NCBI GenBank assembly: GCA_020722575.1
Contig: DYKN01000003.1
Location: forward strand, 1-54,988
DNA length: 54,988 bases
Direction: 5' to 3'
From: Rikenella microfusus
GTDB lineage: Bacteria; Bacteroidota; Bacteroidia; Bacteroidales; VadinHA17
Below are positions 1 to 9,598 of the stretch, piece by piece. Every line of letters starts with the position of its first letter. Within the stretch, counting starts at the first letter, position 1. The notes under the pieces were generated by a model. It searched no databases and was not told the DNA's origin. It saw only the letters and a program-made list of their open reading frames with translations. Position numbers and translations under genes: made by a program.

Positions 1-137
1 CAACCTTTATTCAAATTCCCTTACAAAGAACGTAACCCCTCAAAGCGGGTGCAAATCTATAAAAATTTTAATTTATTAATACCCGATTATATTTTCTTAA
101 ATTAATATTTTATTTTCGTATCCGGTAATTGTTTGAA

Positions 138-890
138 ATGACTAATCTGGTAATAATACCAACCTACAATGAAAAGGAAAACATCGAACGGATTGTTCCT
201 GTAATCAGTTCTCTTGAGATAAAGTATGATATTCTTGTTGTGGATGACAGCTCTCCAGACGGAACTGCCGATATTGTCAGGAAGATGCAGGCTTCTTTCC
301 CTAATCTTCATCTTATTGTAAGACCGGCTAAAATGGGTCTGGGAGCAGCGTATCTTGCAGGATTCGAGTGGGCTCTCAATAGAGGGTATGATTTTATTTA
401 TGAGATGGATGCTGATTTTTCACACGACCCTAAAGATCTTGTGAAGCTTTACAATGCCTGCAATGACCAGGGTGCCGATCTTGCTATCGGCTCAAGGTAT
501 ATCAGCGGTGTAAACGTAGTCAACTGGCCACTGTCGCGCATTCTGATGTCATACTTTGCTTCAATATATGTTAGACTGATAACAGGGATGAAAATAAAAG
601 ATACCACTGCTGGATTTAAATGTTACAGAAAACAGACACTCAAAGACATACTTAGTTATCGAATCAGATCAGTCGGCTACTGTTTCCAGATCGAAATGAA
701 ATTCATTGCATGGAAACTGGGATATAACATCGTAGAAGTACCAATAATTTTTACCGACCGGCGCAGCGGTACATCAAAAATGTCGGGCGGCATTTTTAAC
801 GAAGCCTTCTGGGGAGTGCTCAGAATGAAACTCCGCAGTTACTTTACTAATTACCGCAAAACTATTCAGGACAGCCATGCTAATGCCTGA
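138..890 (+). CDS. Polyprenol-phosphate mannosyltransferase (GT2, DPM1-like)
   Basis: This family moves mannose (or a related sugar) from a nucleotide sugar to a polyprenyl phosphate at the inner face of the cytoplasmic membrane, giving a lipid-linked donor for envelope glycans. The GT-A fold is clear: an N-terminal strand ending IIPTYNE, VVDDSSPDGT near residues 34-43, and the metal-binding EMDADFSHDP near 89-98. At 250 aa with no C-terminal membrane segments it matches the soluble DPM1 type rather than the membrane-anchored GtrB type. The reading frame extends to a TTG at 129, but the ATG at 138 starts exactly at the conserved MTNLVIIPTYNE, so I use it. Dihydroorotase follows after 21 bp, a likely co-transcript. 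The exact sugar cannot be read from the sequence. Confidence 0.88.
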   Translation: MTNLVIIPTYNEKENIERIVPVISSLEIKYDILVVDDSSPDGTADIVRKMQASFPNLHLIVRPAKMGLGAAYLAGFEWALNRGYDFIYEMDADFSHDPKDLVKLYNACNDQGADLAIGSRYISGVNVVNWPLSRILMSYFASIYVRLITGMKIKDTTAGFKCYRKQTLKDILSYRIRSVGYCFQIEMKFIAWKLGYNIVEVPIIFTDRRSGTSKMSGGIFNEAFWGVLRMKLRSYFTNYRKTIQDSHANA

Positions 891-911
891 AAGGTTAAAA
901 ACCTGACTTTC

Positions 912-2255
912 GTGAGCTCCATATTCATTAAAAACGGAAATATTATCAATGAAGGGAAGACATTCAGAGGTAATATTCTGATCATTAATGATAGAATAAA
1001 TGCTATCGGTGACATACCACCCCTTAAGGTCCCCTCTGATGCTTTAATAATAGATGCTGAAAGATTGTTCGTCATTCCCGGTGTAATCGATGCACATGTC
1101 CATTTCCGGGAACCAGGTCTCACTCATAAGGCCGATATCCTGACCGAATCAATGGCCGGAGCTGCAGGAGGAGTTACTTCCTTCATGGATATGCCTAATA
1201 CAATTCCACAAACAACAACCCTTTCGCTTCTCAACGAAAAGTTTAATCTCGCACGCGACCATTCACTCATAAATTACTCCTTCTACCTGGGAGCTACAAA
1301 CACCAATATCAATGAAATACTTAATGCTGATCCTGAAACAACATGCGGAATAAAAATATTTCTGGGGGCCTCAACAGGTAATATGATTCTGTCCGACGAA
1401 AAAATCCTCCGGGAAATTTTAAAAAACAGTTCCCTTCTGATTGCATGCCATTGCGAAGATGAAGCAATTATCAACAAAAATATTTCTTCTTTCCGTGCAA
1501 AATATGGGGATAACCTTCCCCCTTCTGTTCATCCCCTAATCCGTGATCGAGATGCATGCCTGAAAGCAACAATGTTCATAACTGAACTTGCAGAAAATTT
1601 TGAAACAAGATTGCACATTCTGCATATATCCACTGCCGATGAGGTAAGGTTTCTGAAAAAAAAGAATCATGAGGGGCGTAAAAATGTTACATCTGAAGCC
1701 TGTATTCACCATCTCTGGTTCGACGATACCGATTATAACAGGCTTGGAAATTTGATAAAATGGAACCCTTCTGTCAAAACCAGATACGACCGCGAAGCTC
1801 TTATCAGTGGAATAGCCGACGACACTCCTGACATTATATCAACTGATCATGCCCCACATACAATTGAGGAAAAAAGATTGCCCTATCTTAAAGCTCCTTC
1901 AGGCGGTCCGATGATTCAGCACTCACTTGTTGCAATGATGGAACTTTACCATAAAGGTTTAATTTCTCCGGCAAAAATCGTCGAAAAGATGTGCCATAAT
2001 CCAGCAAAAATTTTCAGAATAAGAGACAGAGGGTTTATCAGGGAAGGCTATAAAGCCGATATCTGCATAATCAATCCCGATAAACCATGGACAGTTGAGA
2101 AAAAAAACATTCTTTACAAATGCCGGTGGTCACCCCTCGAAGGAGTCACATTTCACAGCCGTGTGGAATATACTATCGTTAACGGAAATATCGTTTACAA
2201 TAAAGGCATATTATCGGATGACTGCAGGGGAGAAAAACTTCTATTCAATAAATAA
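912..2255 (+). CDS. pyrC: Dihydroorotase
   Basis: This enzyme cyclises N-carbamoyl-aspartate to dihydroorotate, step three of pyrimidine synthesis, in the cytoplasm. Evidence is the amidohydrolase metal motif DAHVHFREPG at about residues 60-69, a GIKIFLGAS stretch around the lysine region, HCEDE near 175, and the late STDHAPHT motif with the catalytic aspartate. The 447 aa length fits the long (type I) dihydroorotases. The start is a GTG; the first internal ATG lies after the HxH motif and would remove a metal ligand, so GTG is required. The next gene's ATG abuts the TAA stop directly, which implies translational coupling. Confidence 0.93.
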   Translation: MSSIFIKNGNIINEGKTFRGNILIINDRINAIGDIPPLKVPSDALIIDAERLFVIPGVIDAHVHFREPGLTHKADILTESMAGAAGGVTSFMDMPNTIPQTTTLSLLNEKFNLARDHSLINYSFYLGATNTNINEILNADPETTCGIKIFLGASTGNMILSDEKILREILKNSSLLIACHCEDEAIINKNISSFRAKYGDNLPPSVHPLIRDRDACLKATMFITELAENFETRLHILHISTADEVRFLKKKNHEGRKNVTSEACIHHLWFDDTDYNRLGNLIKWNPSVKTRYDREALISGIADDTPDIISTDHAPHTIEEKRLPYLKAPSGGPMIQHSLVAMMELYHKGLISPAKIVEKMCHNPAKIFRIRDRGFIREGYKADICIINPDKPWTVEKKNILYKCRWSPLEGVTFHSRVEYTIVNGNIVYNKGILSDDCRGEKLLFNK

Positions 2256-2783
2256 ATGTATATGAAAAAGATACTTATTGGTCTGATACCATTTATTATA
2301 TCTCTATTTTTGTCTACCTGTACAGGTAATAAAAAAGAGAAGATAACTCCTGCTTCAACAATTGTTACGGAATTTTCGGATGAAGGCCTCATTATTATAG
2401 GAAAAGACATTATTACTGAGGTGGTTATCAAGCCTGACCCCGAAGGTGATCCATGGGAACTTGAGAAGTTGAAAGGTTTTAACGGAGAACCGATGTTCCT
2501 TGATCTTTTAAATAAAATTACTCAAAATGCAATTAATGTTTACGATTGCATTAAAGGAAATAGATTAACAGAAAAAGAAGCCAAAAAACTACTCCGGGAA
2601 ACGGGCTCGGATATTTCAAAAATAGGCAAGATCCAATTTATCGAAGATTGGTTTTTTAATCCGTCAACAAATGAAATCATAAAGAAAGTAAAGTCCATCT
2701 CACTGGGTTATGAATCAAAACGGGAAGAAGGATTACCACCGGCTTATCTGCCCTATTTTCAGGTTAAGCCTGAACAAAAATGA
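2256..2783 (+). CDS. Small lipoprotein of unknown function
   Basis: A 175 aa exported protein. Its hydrophobic leader ends in FLSTC, a slightly atypical lipobox with Thr before the Cys, so I infer lipid anchoring in the envelope. The mature part is charged. Its C-terminal half (FIEDWFFNP then KKVKSISLGYE) resembles the GldN-like pattern of Bacteroidota gliding or T9SS proteins, where a phrase like EDWFFD occurs, but the match is too short to assign a role. The ATG at 2256 follows the pyrC stop with no gap; a second ATG at 2262 gives a more typical MKK leader and may be the real start. It ends 20 bp from the convergent aspartate kinase gene. Confidence 0.7.
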   Translation: MYMKKILIGLIPFIISLFLSTCTGNKKEKITPASTIVTEFSDEGLIIIGKDIITEVVIKPDPEGDPWELEKLKGFNGEPMFLDLLNKITQNAINVYDCIKGNRLTEKEAKKLLRETGSDISKIGKIQFIEDWFFNPSTNEIIKKVKSISLGYESKREEGLPPAYLPYFQVKPEQK

Positions 2784-2801
2784 AGAATTCCTTTCTTCAT
2801 T
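2779..2801. terminator. AT-rich hairpin between convergent genes
   Basis: A perfect 9-bp inverted repeat (2779-2787 and 2793-2801) with a 5-base loop overlaps the stop codon of the upstream lipoprotein gene and ends 3 bp before the convergent aspartate kinase gene ends. It has short A and T runs on its flanks, so it could end transcription from both sides. The stem is AT-rich and therefore weak. Confidence 0.4.
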
Positions 2802-2803
2802 TA

Positions 2804-4060
2804 TTAAATACTGCGCACGACATACCTTACCACCCTTCTGGTTTTCTGTTCAAGTAATATCTCCCTCCCCGACAAAACTTTTGCAACGGCTTCGCGGGTG
2901 TGTCTCATTATTGTCAGAATCTCAACATCTTCATTATAAAGAATCCTGTAATCCCTGCCTAATTCTTCAACAAGCTTCTCAATTTTCCCTCTCTCATCAT
3001 CAACACAAACATTAATACTAACAGCACTGGCCTGCACCAGATTAACCTTTATTTTATGGATCATAAACAAATGAAAAATCATACCCAGATTATCTCCCAT
3101 CACAAAAGAAAAATCCCTTGGAAGAACTGAAAGAAGCATCTGCTTTTCTTTCTTCACAAAGACCGGCACATCAAGTGATGCTCTGACTGTTGAAGTGACC
3201 AGAGTTCCAAGATCATCTGGATTAATGAAGCATCTGACAAATAATGGTATATTTTTATTATATAGAGGTTTTATCGTTTTCGGATGAATAACTTTGGCAC
3301 CTGAAAAAGTCATCTCAACGGCTTCTTTATATGAAAGTTCATCAAGTTTGACCGTACCGTTCAGCCATTTCGGATCGGCATTAAGGATTCCCGGAACATC
3401 TTTCCAGATAATCACTTTTTCAGTATCAAGCATATTTGCCAGTACCGCAGCCGTATAATCCGAACCCTCCCTGCCGAGTGTTGTGGTGTGCCCCGCTGCC
3501 GTTCCTCCAATAAAACCCTGAGTGACATATATCTGCCTCCTGCCCGAATCGAACCTCCTGCAAACTCTTGCATTACTTTCACCCCACAAAATGTTGGCAT
3601 CCCTGTAATTGTCGTCAGTAATCAGACAATTCCTGATATCAACCCACTCAGAATCAAAAGAGCTCTGCAAAAGATATCCGGCAACAATGAGTGTTGACCA
3701 TATTTCACCATAAGATACTATCTGGTCATACTCATAATCAAAATCTCTCTTTTGCTCCGTAAGAAGATAATCCCTGAGTTTTGCAAAAGACTGATTTAAA
3801 GTATCAATTGTATCACTACCTGCTGGAAATAGCTTACTGGCAATTTGAATGTGATTCTGAAACAAAAATTCAAGAGATTTTTCGTAATTACTATTTCCTG
3901 CAAACCATTCACCAAGCACCTTTTCAAATGCATTCGTTGTTTTTCCAAAAGCCGAAACCACTATAACTATCTCCTCTTTTACCCTCGAAACAATTTTTAC
4001 GATCTGTCTTACTCCTTCTGCATCCTTAAGAATACCGCCGCCAAATTTATATACTACCAT
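2804..4060 (-). CDS. Aspartate kinase (monofunctional)
   Basis: Phosphorylates aspartate, the entry step to lysine, threonine, methionine and diaminopimelate. The N-terminus MVVYKFGGG is the family nucleotide-binding start (usually KFGGTS). The middle carries the GREGSDYTA loop (LGREGSDYTAA), and the end of the kinase domain has VRCFINPDDLGT. Two C-terminal ACT-like stretches follow (from SVLPRDFSFV and ending near EILTIMRH), which in the family bind the feedback amino acid. There is no homoserine dehydrogenase fusion. The frame runs back to a TTG at 4099, but that codon lies inside a promoter -7 box and 13 residues before the conserved start, so I place the start at the ATG at 4060, giving 418 aa. 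Confidence 0.9.
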   Translation of the reverse strand: MVVYKFGGGILKDAEGVRQIVKIVSRVKEEIVIVVSAFGKTTNAFEKVLGEWFAGNSNYEKSLEFLFQNHIQIASKLFPAGSDTIDTLNQSFAKLRDYLLTEQKRDFDYEYDQIVSYGEIWSTLIVAGYLLQSSFDSEWVDIRNCLITDDNYRDANILWGESNARVCRRFDSGRRQIYVTQGFIGGTAAGHTTTLGREGSDYTAAVLANMLDTEKVIIWKDVPGILNADPKWLNGTVKLDELSYKEAVEMTFSGAKVIHPKTIKPLYNKNIPLFVRCFINPDDLGTLVTSTVRASLDVPVFVKKEKQMLLSVLPRDFSFVMGDNLGMIFHLFMIHKIKVNLVQASAVSINVCVDDERGKIEKLVEELGRDYRILYNEDVEILTIMRHTREAVAKVLSGREILLEQKTRRVVRYVVRSI

Positions 4061-4096
4061 ATTTTGAAATTTGACCAAATTTAAAACTTTCTGATA

Positions 4097-4104
4097 CAAA
4101 TCTA
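4097..4104 (-). promoter_or_regulatory. Promoter -7 box for aspartate kinase
   Basis: On the minus strand this reads TAGATTTG, a match to the Bacteroidota -7 consensus TAnnTTTG, about 37 bp upstream of the ATG at 4060. No clear TTTG -33 box is seen at the expected distance. It supports the shorter start for the kinase. Confidence 0.4.
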
Positions 4105-4167
4105 TATGATTTTCCTCCCATGCCCCAGATATTTATTAATTATAAACAAAATACTCTACACTATTTG

Positions 4168-4175
4168 TAAATTTG
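4168..4175 (+). promoter_or_regulatory. Promoter -7 box for mfd
   Basis: TAAATTTG matches TAnnTTTG and lies 16 bp before the mfd ATG, implying a very short leader. The -33 box is not clear. Confidence 0.4.
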
Positions 4176-4191
4176 CATCGCATTAAAACCA

Positions 4192-7100
4192 ATGGCAATT
4201 CATAAGCTTCCAGATCTGTTTGAAAATCATCCCGGTATTGACCGGCTGAAAAGTATAATATCCTATAAAGGCTCTTCCAGAGTACTGATAAATGGCCTCT
4301 ACGGATCATCTTCTTCCTTTGTGGTTGCTTCAATTTGTAAATCATTTGATAAACTTAATCTTGTAATTTTACCCGACAAAGAAGATGCTGCATACTTTTA
4401 TAACGACCTTGTATCACTGCAGGGCGAAAGTTCGACATTCTTTTTTCCTTCATCATACAAAAGATCTCCTGTTACCGGTCAACCAGAACATTCAGGCATA
4501 TTACTCAGAACAGAAGTTTTAAATTTTCTTGCCTCAGGTGAAAAAAAAGGAGCTATTGTCACATTTCCCGAAGCAATTATTGAGAAAACTGCAAACCTTA
4601 AAACCCTCAGAGAAAATACTTTCAAAATCAGGATAAAGGAAAAACTTTCACTCGAATTTCTGGAAGAACTTTTACAGGAATATAATTTTGACAGGGTTGA
4701 TTTTGTTTATGAACCCGGTCAATATGCCATAAGGGGAAGCATAGTCGATGTTTTTTCATATGCCGCTGAGATTCCATACCGTATAGATTTTTTCGGAGAT
4801 GAGGTGGATTCCATCAGGTCATTCAATGCCGATGATCAGCTCTCGGTGAACATGTTTGATGAAATCACAATTATTCCCGATACAGGAAAGCTGCCGGGGA
4901 GCACTGTAACTATTCCATTTACTGCATTACTTCCCGACGACACCCTTATCTGGGTTCATGATCAAATTCTCATTACAGGCAAAATTGATGAACTTTACCG
5001 GCAGGTTGTCCGGAAGCAATACGAAACATTATCTGAAGAAATAACGAGCAATTTTATTTCAGGCCTTATGCTTGAAGAAGAGCTTCGAAAATTCATGGTA
5101 ATTGAAGCAGGAAGACCTGTCACAGTCTCCGAAAAATCTCCTACAATTAATTTTTCTACTGAGCCCCAGCCTGCGTTCAATAAAAACTTTGAACTGCTGA
5201 GCCATCAGATCACAGAGAACACCCTTAAAGGATACGAAACCTATATTCTTTCTGAAAACCAATCACAGATAGACCGATTAAATGACATTTTTCGGGAAAT
5301 TAGCCCGGGTATTACGTTCAATACTGTTCTTGCAAGTATTCATGGCGGCTTTACCGATCACGAAATTAAAATTGCTATTTACACCGACCATCAGATATTC
5401 GACAGGTATCATAAGTTCAGAATAAAGGGTTATTTTTTAAAGAAGGAGAGCATAACTATCAAGGAAATTACCGGACTTAATCCGGGGGATTATGTAGTTC
5501 ATATTGACCATGGTATAGGTCGCTTCGGAGGACTTGAGAAGATTGAGGTGAATGGAAGAATACAGGAAGCAATTAAACTTGTTTATAAAGACAATGATAT
5601 TTTATTTGTTCCTATTCACTCTCTGCACCGTATATCCAAATACCGGAGCAGCGACGGACAGGAGCCGCGGATCAATAAGCTGGGATCAGCAGCCTGGAAG
5701 AGAATAAAAGAGAATACCCGGAAAAAAGTAAAGGATATTGCCAGAGACCTTATAAAACTTTATGCAACAAGGATGGCTTCTCCAGGGTTTGCTTTCTCGA
5801 GCGACTCATATCTTCAAAGAGAACTTGAAGCATCGTTCCTTTACGAAGACACTCCCGATCAGCTAAAAACAACAGTTGATGTCAAAAGAGACATGGAATT
5901 GCCTCATCCAATGGACAGATTGGTATGCGGCGACGTTGGTTTCGGGAAAACAGAAATAGCTATACGCGCAGCTTTTAAAGCTGCTGCCGACAATAAACAG
6001 ACTGCCGTACTTGTTCCCACTACAGTACTCGCCTATCAGCATTACCGGACATTCAGCGAACGACTGAAAGAATTTCCCTGCAATGTCGAATACCTTACCC
6101 GTCATAAAAAGCCTTCTGAACAGAAAAAAATTCTCGATGATCTCAGAAATGGCCGGATTGATATTATAATTGGAACACACAAACTCATCAGCGACAATGT
6201 AAAATTCAAAGATCTTGGCCTGCTTATTATTGATGAAGAACAAAGATTCGGTGTAGCTGCCAAAGAGAAACTGAAAAAGATCAAAACAAGCGTTGATACC
6301 CTTACCCTTACTGCTACACCAATTCCGCGCACTCTCCAGTTCTCACTCATGGGGGCACGCGATTTATCGGTTATCAATACTCCCCCACCAAACAGAACAC
6401 CAATAACTACCGAACTGCATATTTTCAATGAAGATATTATTCGAGAAGGTATTATCTATGAAGTCAGCAGGAACGGACAGGTTTTTTTCATTCACAACCG
6501 TATAGATACCATTGATGAAATAAAGCTCTTGATTAACCGTCTCTGTCCACAGGTCAGAACAGCTGTTGTTCACGGAAGAATGGATGGCCGCACAATAGAA
6601 AATACAATGTTAGATTTTATAAGCGGCGATTACGACGTGCTAATTGCCACAACCATTATTGAATCGGGACTTGACATACCCAATGCCAATACCATTTTTA
6701 TAAATGAGGCCCACCATTACGGTCTTTCCGAACTTCATCAGCTCAGAGGCAGGGTAGGCAGATCAAACAGGAAAGCTTTCTGTTATCTTCTCGCACCCCC
6801 TCTCGAATCGATTACAACCGAAGCCCGAAGAAGACTTAAAGCTATAGAGGAATTTTCTGAGCTTGGATCTGGTTTCAGCATTGCACTTCAGGATATTGAT
6901 ATCAGAGGCGCCGGAAACCTTCTTGGAAGCGAACAAAGCGGATTCATAGCCGATATCGGCTTCGAAACATATCGCCAGATTCTGAATGAGGCTCTCGAAG
7001 AAATCCGGCAAACTGAAACACCATTCAACCAGCCGGAAGAAATACCCAGCCGAACCACTTCAGTCCCTGAATCAATCTCTAAAGATTGCCAGATCGATAC

Positions 7101-7551
7101 AGATTTTGAAATAATGTTCCCCGATGAATATATTTCAAACATATCCGAAAGATTAAGGCTGTACAAAGAACTAAATGAGATCGATACCTCTGAGAAACTT
7201 GAAGAATATGAAAAAAGGCTCATTGACAGGTTCGGCCCTCTTCCCCCTCCTGCCATATCACTTCTTGAACTGGTTAAAGTGAAATGGGCAGCCATGAAAA
7301 CCGGCATTGAAAAAATAATTTTGAAAAACAATACCCTGATCGCATACTTCATTTCCGATCCTGCCTCACCATTCTATAGAAGCAACAAGTTTGCAAATAT
7401 TATCTCCAGAATTAATCATTACCCAAAAAGAATGAAAGTTAAACAGAAAGATTTCCGCCTGACACTCACCATCTCAGATGTAAAATCAATTGAAGAAGCT
7501 TTTGAAATACTTACCGAATTGAACCACCAGAATGAACAGAATAACAGATAA
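4192..7551 (+). CDS. mfd: Transcription-repair coupling factor
   Basis: Mfd is an ATP-driven DNA translocase that pushes stalled RNA polymerase off damaged DNA and recruits UvrA. The 1119 aa length is normal for the family. The N-terminal third is the UvrB-like module (for example YEPGQYAIRGSIVDVFSY). The CarD-like RNA polymerase-interaction domain begins near GDYVVHIDHGIGRFGG. The SF2 helicase motor has Walker A GDVGFGKTE at about residues 578-586, the DEEQRFGV box near 680, TATPIPRTLQFS, and the C-terminal helicase motifs with HQLRGRVGRS. The TRCF C-terminal domain follows. It is divergent from aspartate kinase and followed 39 bp later by coaX, which has its own promoter box. Confidence 0.96.
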   Translation: MAIHKLPDLFENHPGIDRLKSIISYKGSSRVLINGLYGSSSSFVVASICKSFDKLNLVILPDKEDAAYFYNDLVSLQGESSTFFFPSSYKRSPVTGQPEHSGILLRTEVLNFLASGEKKGAIVTFPEAIIEKTANLKTLRENTFKIRIKEKLSLEFLEELLQEYNFDRVDFVYEPGQYAIRGSIVDVFSYAAEIPYRIDFFGDEVDSIRSFNADDQLSVNMFDEITIIPDTGKLPGSTVTIPFTALLPDDTLIWVHDQILITGKIDELYRQVVRKQYETLSEEITSNFISGLMLEEELRKFMVIEAGRPVTVSEKSPTINFSTEPQPAFNKNFELLSHQITENTLKGYETYILSENQSQIDRLNDIFREISPGITFNTVLASIHGGFTDHEIKIAIYTDHQIFDRYHKFRIKGYFLKKESITIKEITGLNPGDYVVHIDHGIGRFGGLEKIEVNGRIQEAIKLVYKDNDILFVPIHSLHRISKYRSSDGQEPRINKLGSAAWKRIKENTRKKVKDIARDLIKLYATRMASPGFAFSSDSYLQRELEASFLYEDTPDQLKTTVDVKRDMELPHPMDRLVCGDVGFGKTEIAIRAAFKAAADNKQTAVLVPTTVLAYQHYRTFSERLKEFPCNVEYLTRHKKPSEQKKILDDLRNGRIDIIIGTHKLISDNVKFKDLGLLIIDEEQRFGVAAKEKLKKIKTSVDTLTLTATPIPRTLQFSLMGARDLSVINTPPPNRTPITTELHIFNEDIIREGIIYEVSRNGQVFFIHNRIDTIDEIKLLINRLCPQVRTAVVHGRMDGRTIENTMLDFISGDYDVLIATTIIESGLDIPNANTIFINEAHHYGLSELHQLRGRVGRSNRKAFCYLLAPPLESITTEARRRLKAIEEFSELGSGFSIALQDIDIRGAGNLLGSEQSGFIADIGFETYRQILNEALEEIRQTETPFNQPEEIPSRTTSVPESISKDCQIDTDFEIMFPDEYISNISERLRLYKELNEIDTSEKLEEYEKRLIDRFGPLPPPAISLLELVKVKWAAMKTGIEKIILKNNTLIAYFISDPASPFYRSNKFANIISRINHYPKRMKVKQKDFRLTLTISDVKSIEEAFEILTELNHQNEQNNR

Positions 7552-7566
7552 TTAATTAATTTTTAA

Positions 7567-7574
7567 TATTTTTG
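7567..7574 (+). promoter_or_regulatory. Promoter -7 box for the coaX chain
   Basis: TATTTTTG matches TAnnTTTG and sits 16 bp before the coaX ATG, in the short gap after mfd. No good -33 box. Confidence 0.35.
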
Positions 7575-7590
7575 CTCTGGAATTTACAAA

Positions 7591-8307
7591 ATGAACTTTG
7601 TTGCAGACATAGGCAATTCGGCAATCAAGGCCGCAATTTATGAAAAAGGAAGAAAAATCGGTTTCAATAGGTTTTCGTTTGATGAAGAAAAAGAATTCAG
7701 AGAGTTTGTTAGGCAGGCCTCTTTCAATAAGGCAATCATTTCATCAGTTAAAGAAATACCCGGTTATATTGAAGAATCTATACGAGAAAAAGCAGAACAT
7801 ATACAGATATTGTCATCCAATTCAAGACTCCCTTTTATAGTTGATTATCAGACTCCTGAAACACTGGGCAGTGATCGTATTGCTGCAGTTGCTGGAGCTT
7901 TCAGGGCTTTCGCCGGTGAAAACTGTCTGATCATAGACGCCGGCAGTGCAATAACATTCGATTTCCTTTTAAATGGTCACTTTAAAGGAGGAAATATCTC
8001 CCCTGGAATTGAAATGCGATTTATGGCTCTTCATTCGTTCACTGACAGGCTGCCGCTTGTTGACAGAAGAGATTCATTCTCGTTCCCTGGAGTTGATACC
8101 ATCGATGCTATTACAGCAGGTGTTATAAGTGGAATTATTTTTGAAATAAATGAGTATATTCGCACGTTTAAACAAAAATATCAGGGTTCCATAATAATTA
8201 CAGGCGGCGACGGGGAATTCCTTAGTGAAAAGGTATTGGGGAAACCGTATTATATGCCTGACCTTGTAATTGACGGACTTAATTTTATTCTTGAATACAA
8301 TGCATAA
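7591..8307 (+). CDS. coaX: Type III pantothenate kinase
   Basis: Phosphorylates pantothenate, the first step of coenzyme A synthesis; type III enzymes are not feedback-inhibited by CoA and need a monovalent cation. The 238 aa protein has the ASKHA-fold signatures in order: DIGNS at residues 5-9, TLGSDRIAAVAGA in the middle, IIDAGSAITFDF, GGNISPGIEMR, and a C-terminal ITGGDGEFL. The stop overlaps the next gene by 8 bp. The position ahead of an outer membrane protein gene and lptC is a familiar arrangement in Bacteroidota. Confidence 0.93.
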   Translation: MNFVADIGNSAIKAAIYEKGRKIGFNRFSFDEEKEFREFVRQASFNKAIISSVKEIPGYIEESIREKAEHIQILSSNSRLPFIVDYQTPETLGSDRIAAVAGAFRAFAGENCLIIDAGSAITFDFLLNGHFKGGNISPGIEMRFMALHSFTDRLPLVDRRDSFSFPGVDTIDAITAGVISGIIFEINEYIRTFKQKYQGSIIITGGDGEFLSEKVLGKPYYMPDLVIDGLNFILEYNA

Positions 8308-9598
8308 AAGACTATTCACCACAGTTTTAATATTTTTTATTGTAATCAATTTTCTTAATGGACAGAAGCTTGTTAATTCACCCTATGCACGGTTCAACCT
8401 CGGTACGCTCAATCAGCCCGGGTCTTTCAGAAGCCTATCAATGGGAGGGATAATCACTGCCATGAGTGACAATAACACAATTTCATTTGCAAATCCCGCT
8501 TCATACACCTCTTTCGACACCACATCATTTATATTTGATATGGGACTTGACCTTACTACACTTAAACTTACCGGATCCGATATTAATAGTTTCACCACCA
8601 CCGACATCAACTTCAGGCACATCCTGCTTGGTTTCCCCCTGAGCAAAAAAATTGGCGTAGCTGCCGGCCTCGTCCCTTTCAGTAATGGCTATTACTATAT
8701 CGCAGAAAAAATAACACAAGGTCACCCCGAATGGAATGAACTTACAGGCGATTACATCTCAATTCATAAAGGGAGCGGAAGCCTGACAACATTATTTGCC
8801 GGAACAGGCATTGAAATAACAAAAAATATCTCTTTCGGTATCAACCTGAATATTCTCTTTGGCTCACTAAAACGCCAGAATCAGATTGAACTATCTGATT
8901 ACCAAACAACCTTCAGCCTTAATAATGTAGAAAACCTGAACATCAGCGGTTTCAATCTTGATTATGGCATTCAGTACCGCAAGAGTCTTAAAAAAAACTT
9001 TTTTGTCAACGCCGGAATTTCTTATATGGCACCAAAAAACTACTCTTCCACACATGAGATGCTAAAACAGAGAAATACTGTATATTATTACCCACCATAT
9101 GCACCTGATACTTTAGCCAGTTATATATTCACATCTACTGATTCTACAAGGTTTCCAGGTTCTCTGAGAGCGGGAATAATATTCGGAAAAAAAGACAAAT
9201 TCATTGCTGGAATTGATTATGTAATGACGGAGTGGAGTAATGCAAAAATTCATGGCAGTGTCCCTATGACAGGTAATACCCGTTCGTTAATGTTTGGTAT
9301 CGAATATATACCCGAAAAATATTCAAACACCAGCTTTCTAAAAAGGATTGAATACCGGGTTGGAGCACGTATATCCGACAATTATCTTGTTCTTAACGGT
9401 GTTCAGCTTAAAGAATTCAGTTTAACCGGAGGCTTTGCTATCAGACTTAAAAATTCAATTTCAAAAGCTACTGTTTATCTTGATTATACCAGACGGACAG
9501 GAGATATTTCCAGAGGGCTTCATAATGAAGAAATCTTTTCAGCAGGGCTAAGCTTAAATCTTTACGACTTCTGGTTCAGAAAACGCCAGTATGATTGA
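8300..9598 (+). CDS. Outer membrane beta-barrel protein, PorV/FadL-like
   Basis: A signal peptide (MHKRLFTTVLIFF onward, likely cleaved after NG) is followed by SPYARFNLG and SFRSLSMGGIITAM with ANPAS. This is the pattern of Bacteroidota barrel proteins annotated as PorV/PorQ or FadL-like, in which an N-terminal stretch plugs the barrel. The rest is alternating amphipathic strands and ends in aromatic residues (LYDFWFRKRQYD), typical of a barrel C-terminus. I start at the ATG at 8300, overlapping coaX by 8 bp, because the longer frame adds only residues before a normal signal peptide. Its location before lptC suggests an envelope role; the substrate is unknown. Length 432 aa. Confidence 0.75.
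   Translation: MHKRLFTTVLIFFIVINFLNGQKLVNSPYARFNLGTLNQPGSFRSLSMGGIITAMSDNNTISFANPASYTSFDTTSFIFDMGLDLTTLKLTGSDINSFTTTDINFRHILLGFPLSKKIGVAAGLVPFSNGYYYIAEKITQGHPEWNELTGDYISIHKGSGSLTTLFAGTGIEITKNISFGINLNILFGSLKRQNQIELSDYQTTFSLNNVENLNISGFNLDYGIQYRKSLKKNFFVNAGISYMAPKNYSSTHEMLKQRNTVYYYPPYAPDTLASYIFTSTDSTRFPGSLRAGIIFGKKDKFIAGIDYVMTEWSNAKIHGSVPMTGNTRSLMFGIEYIPEKYSNTSFLKRIEYRVGARISDNYLVLNGVQLKEFSLTGGFAIRLKNSISKATVYLDYTRRTGDISRGLHNEEIFSAGLSLNLYDFWFRKRQYD

Noticed and set aside
52..59. Minus-strand TAGATTTG as a promoter of a gene off the left edge
   Set aside because: The box matches but there is no -33 partner and the supposed gene lies outside the window, so it cannot be judged.
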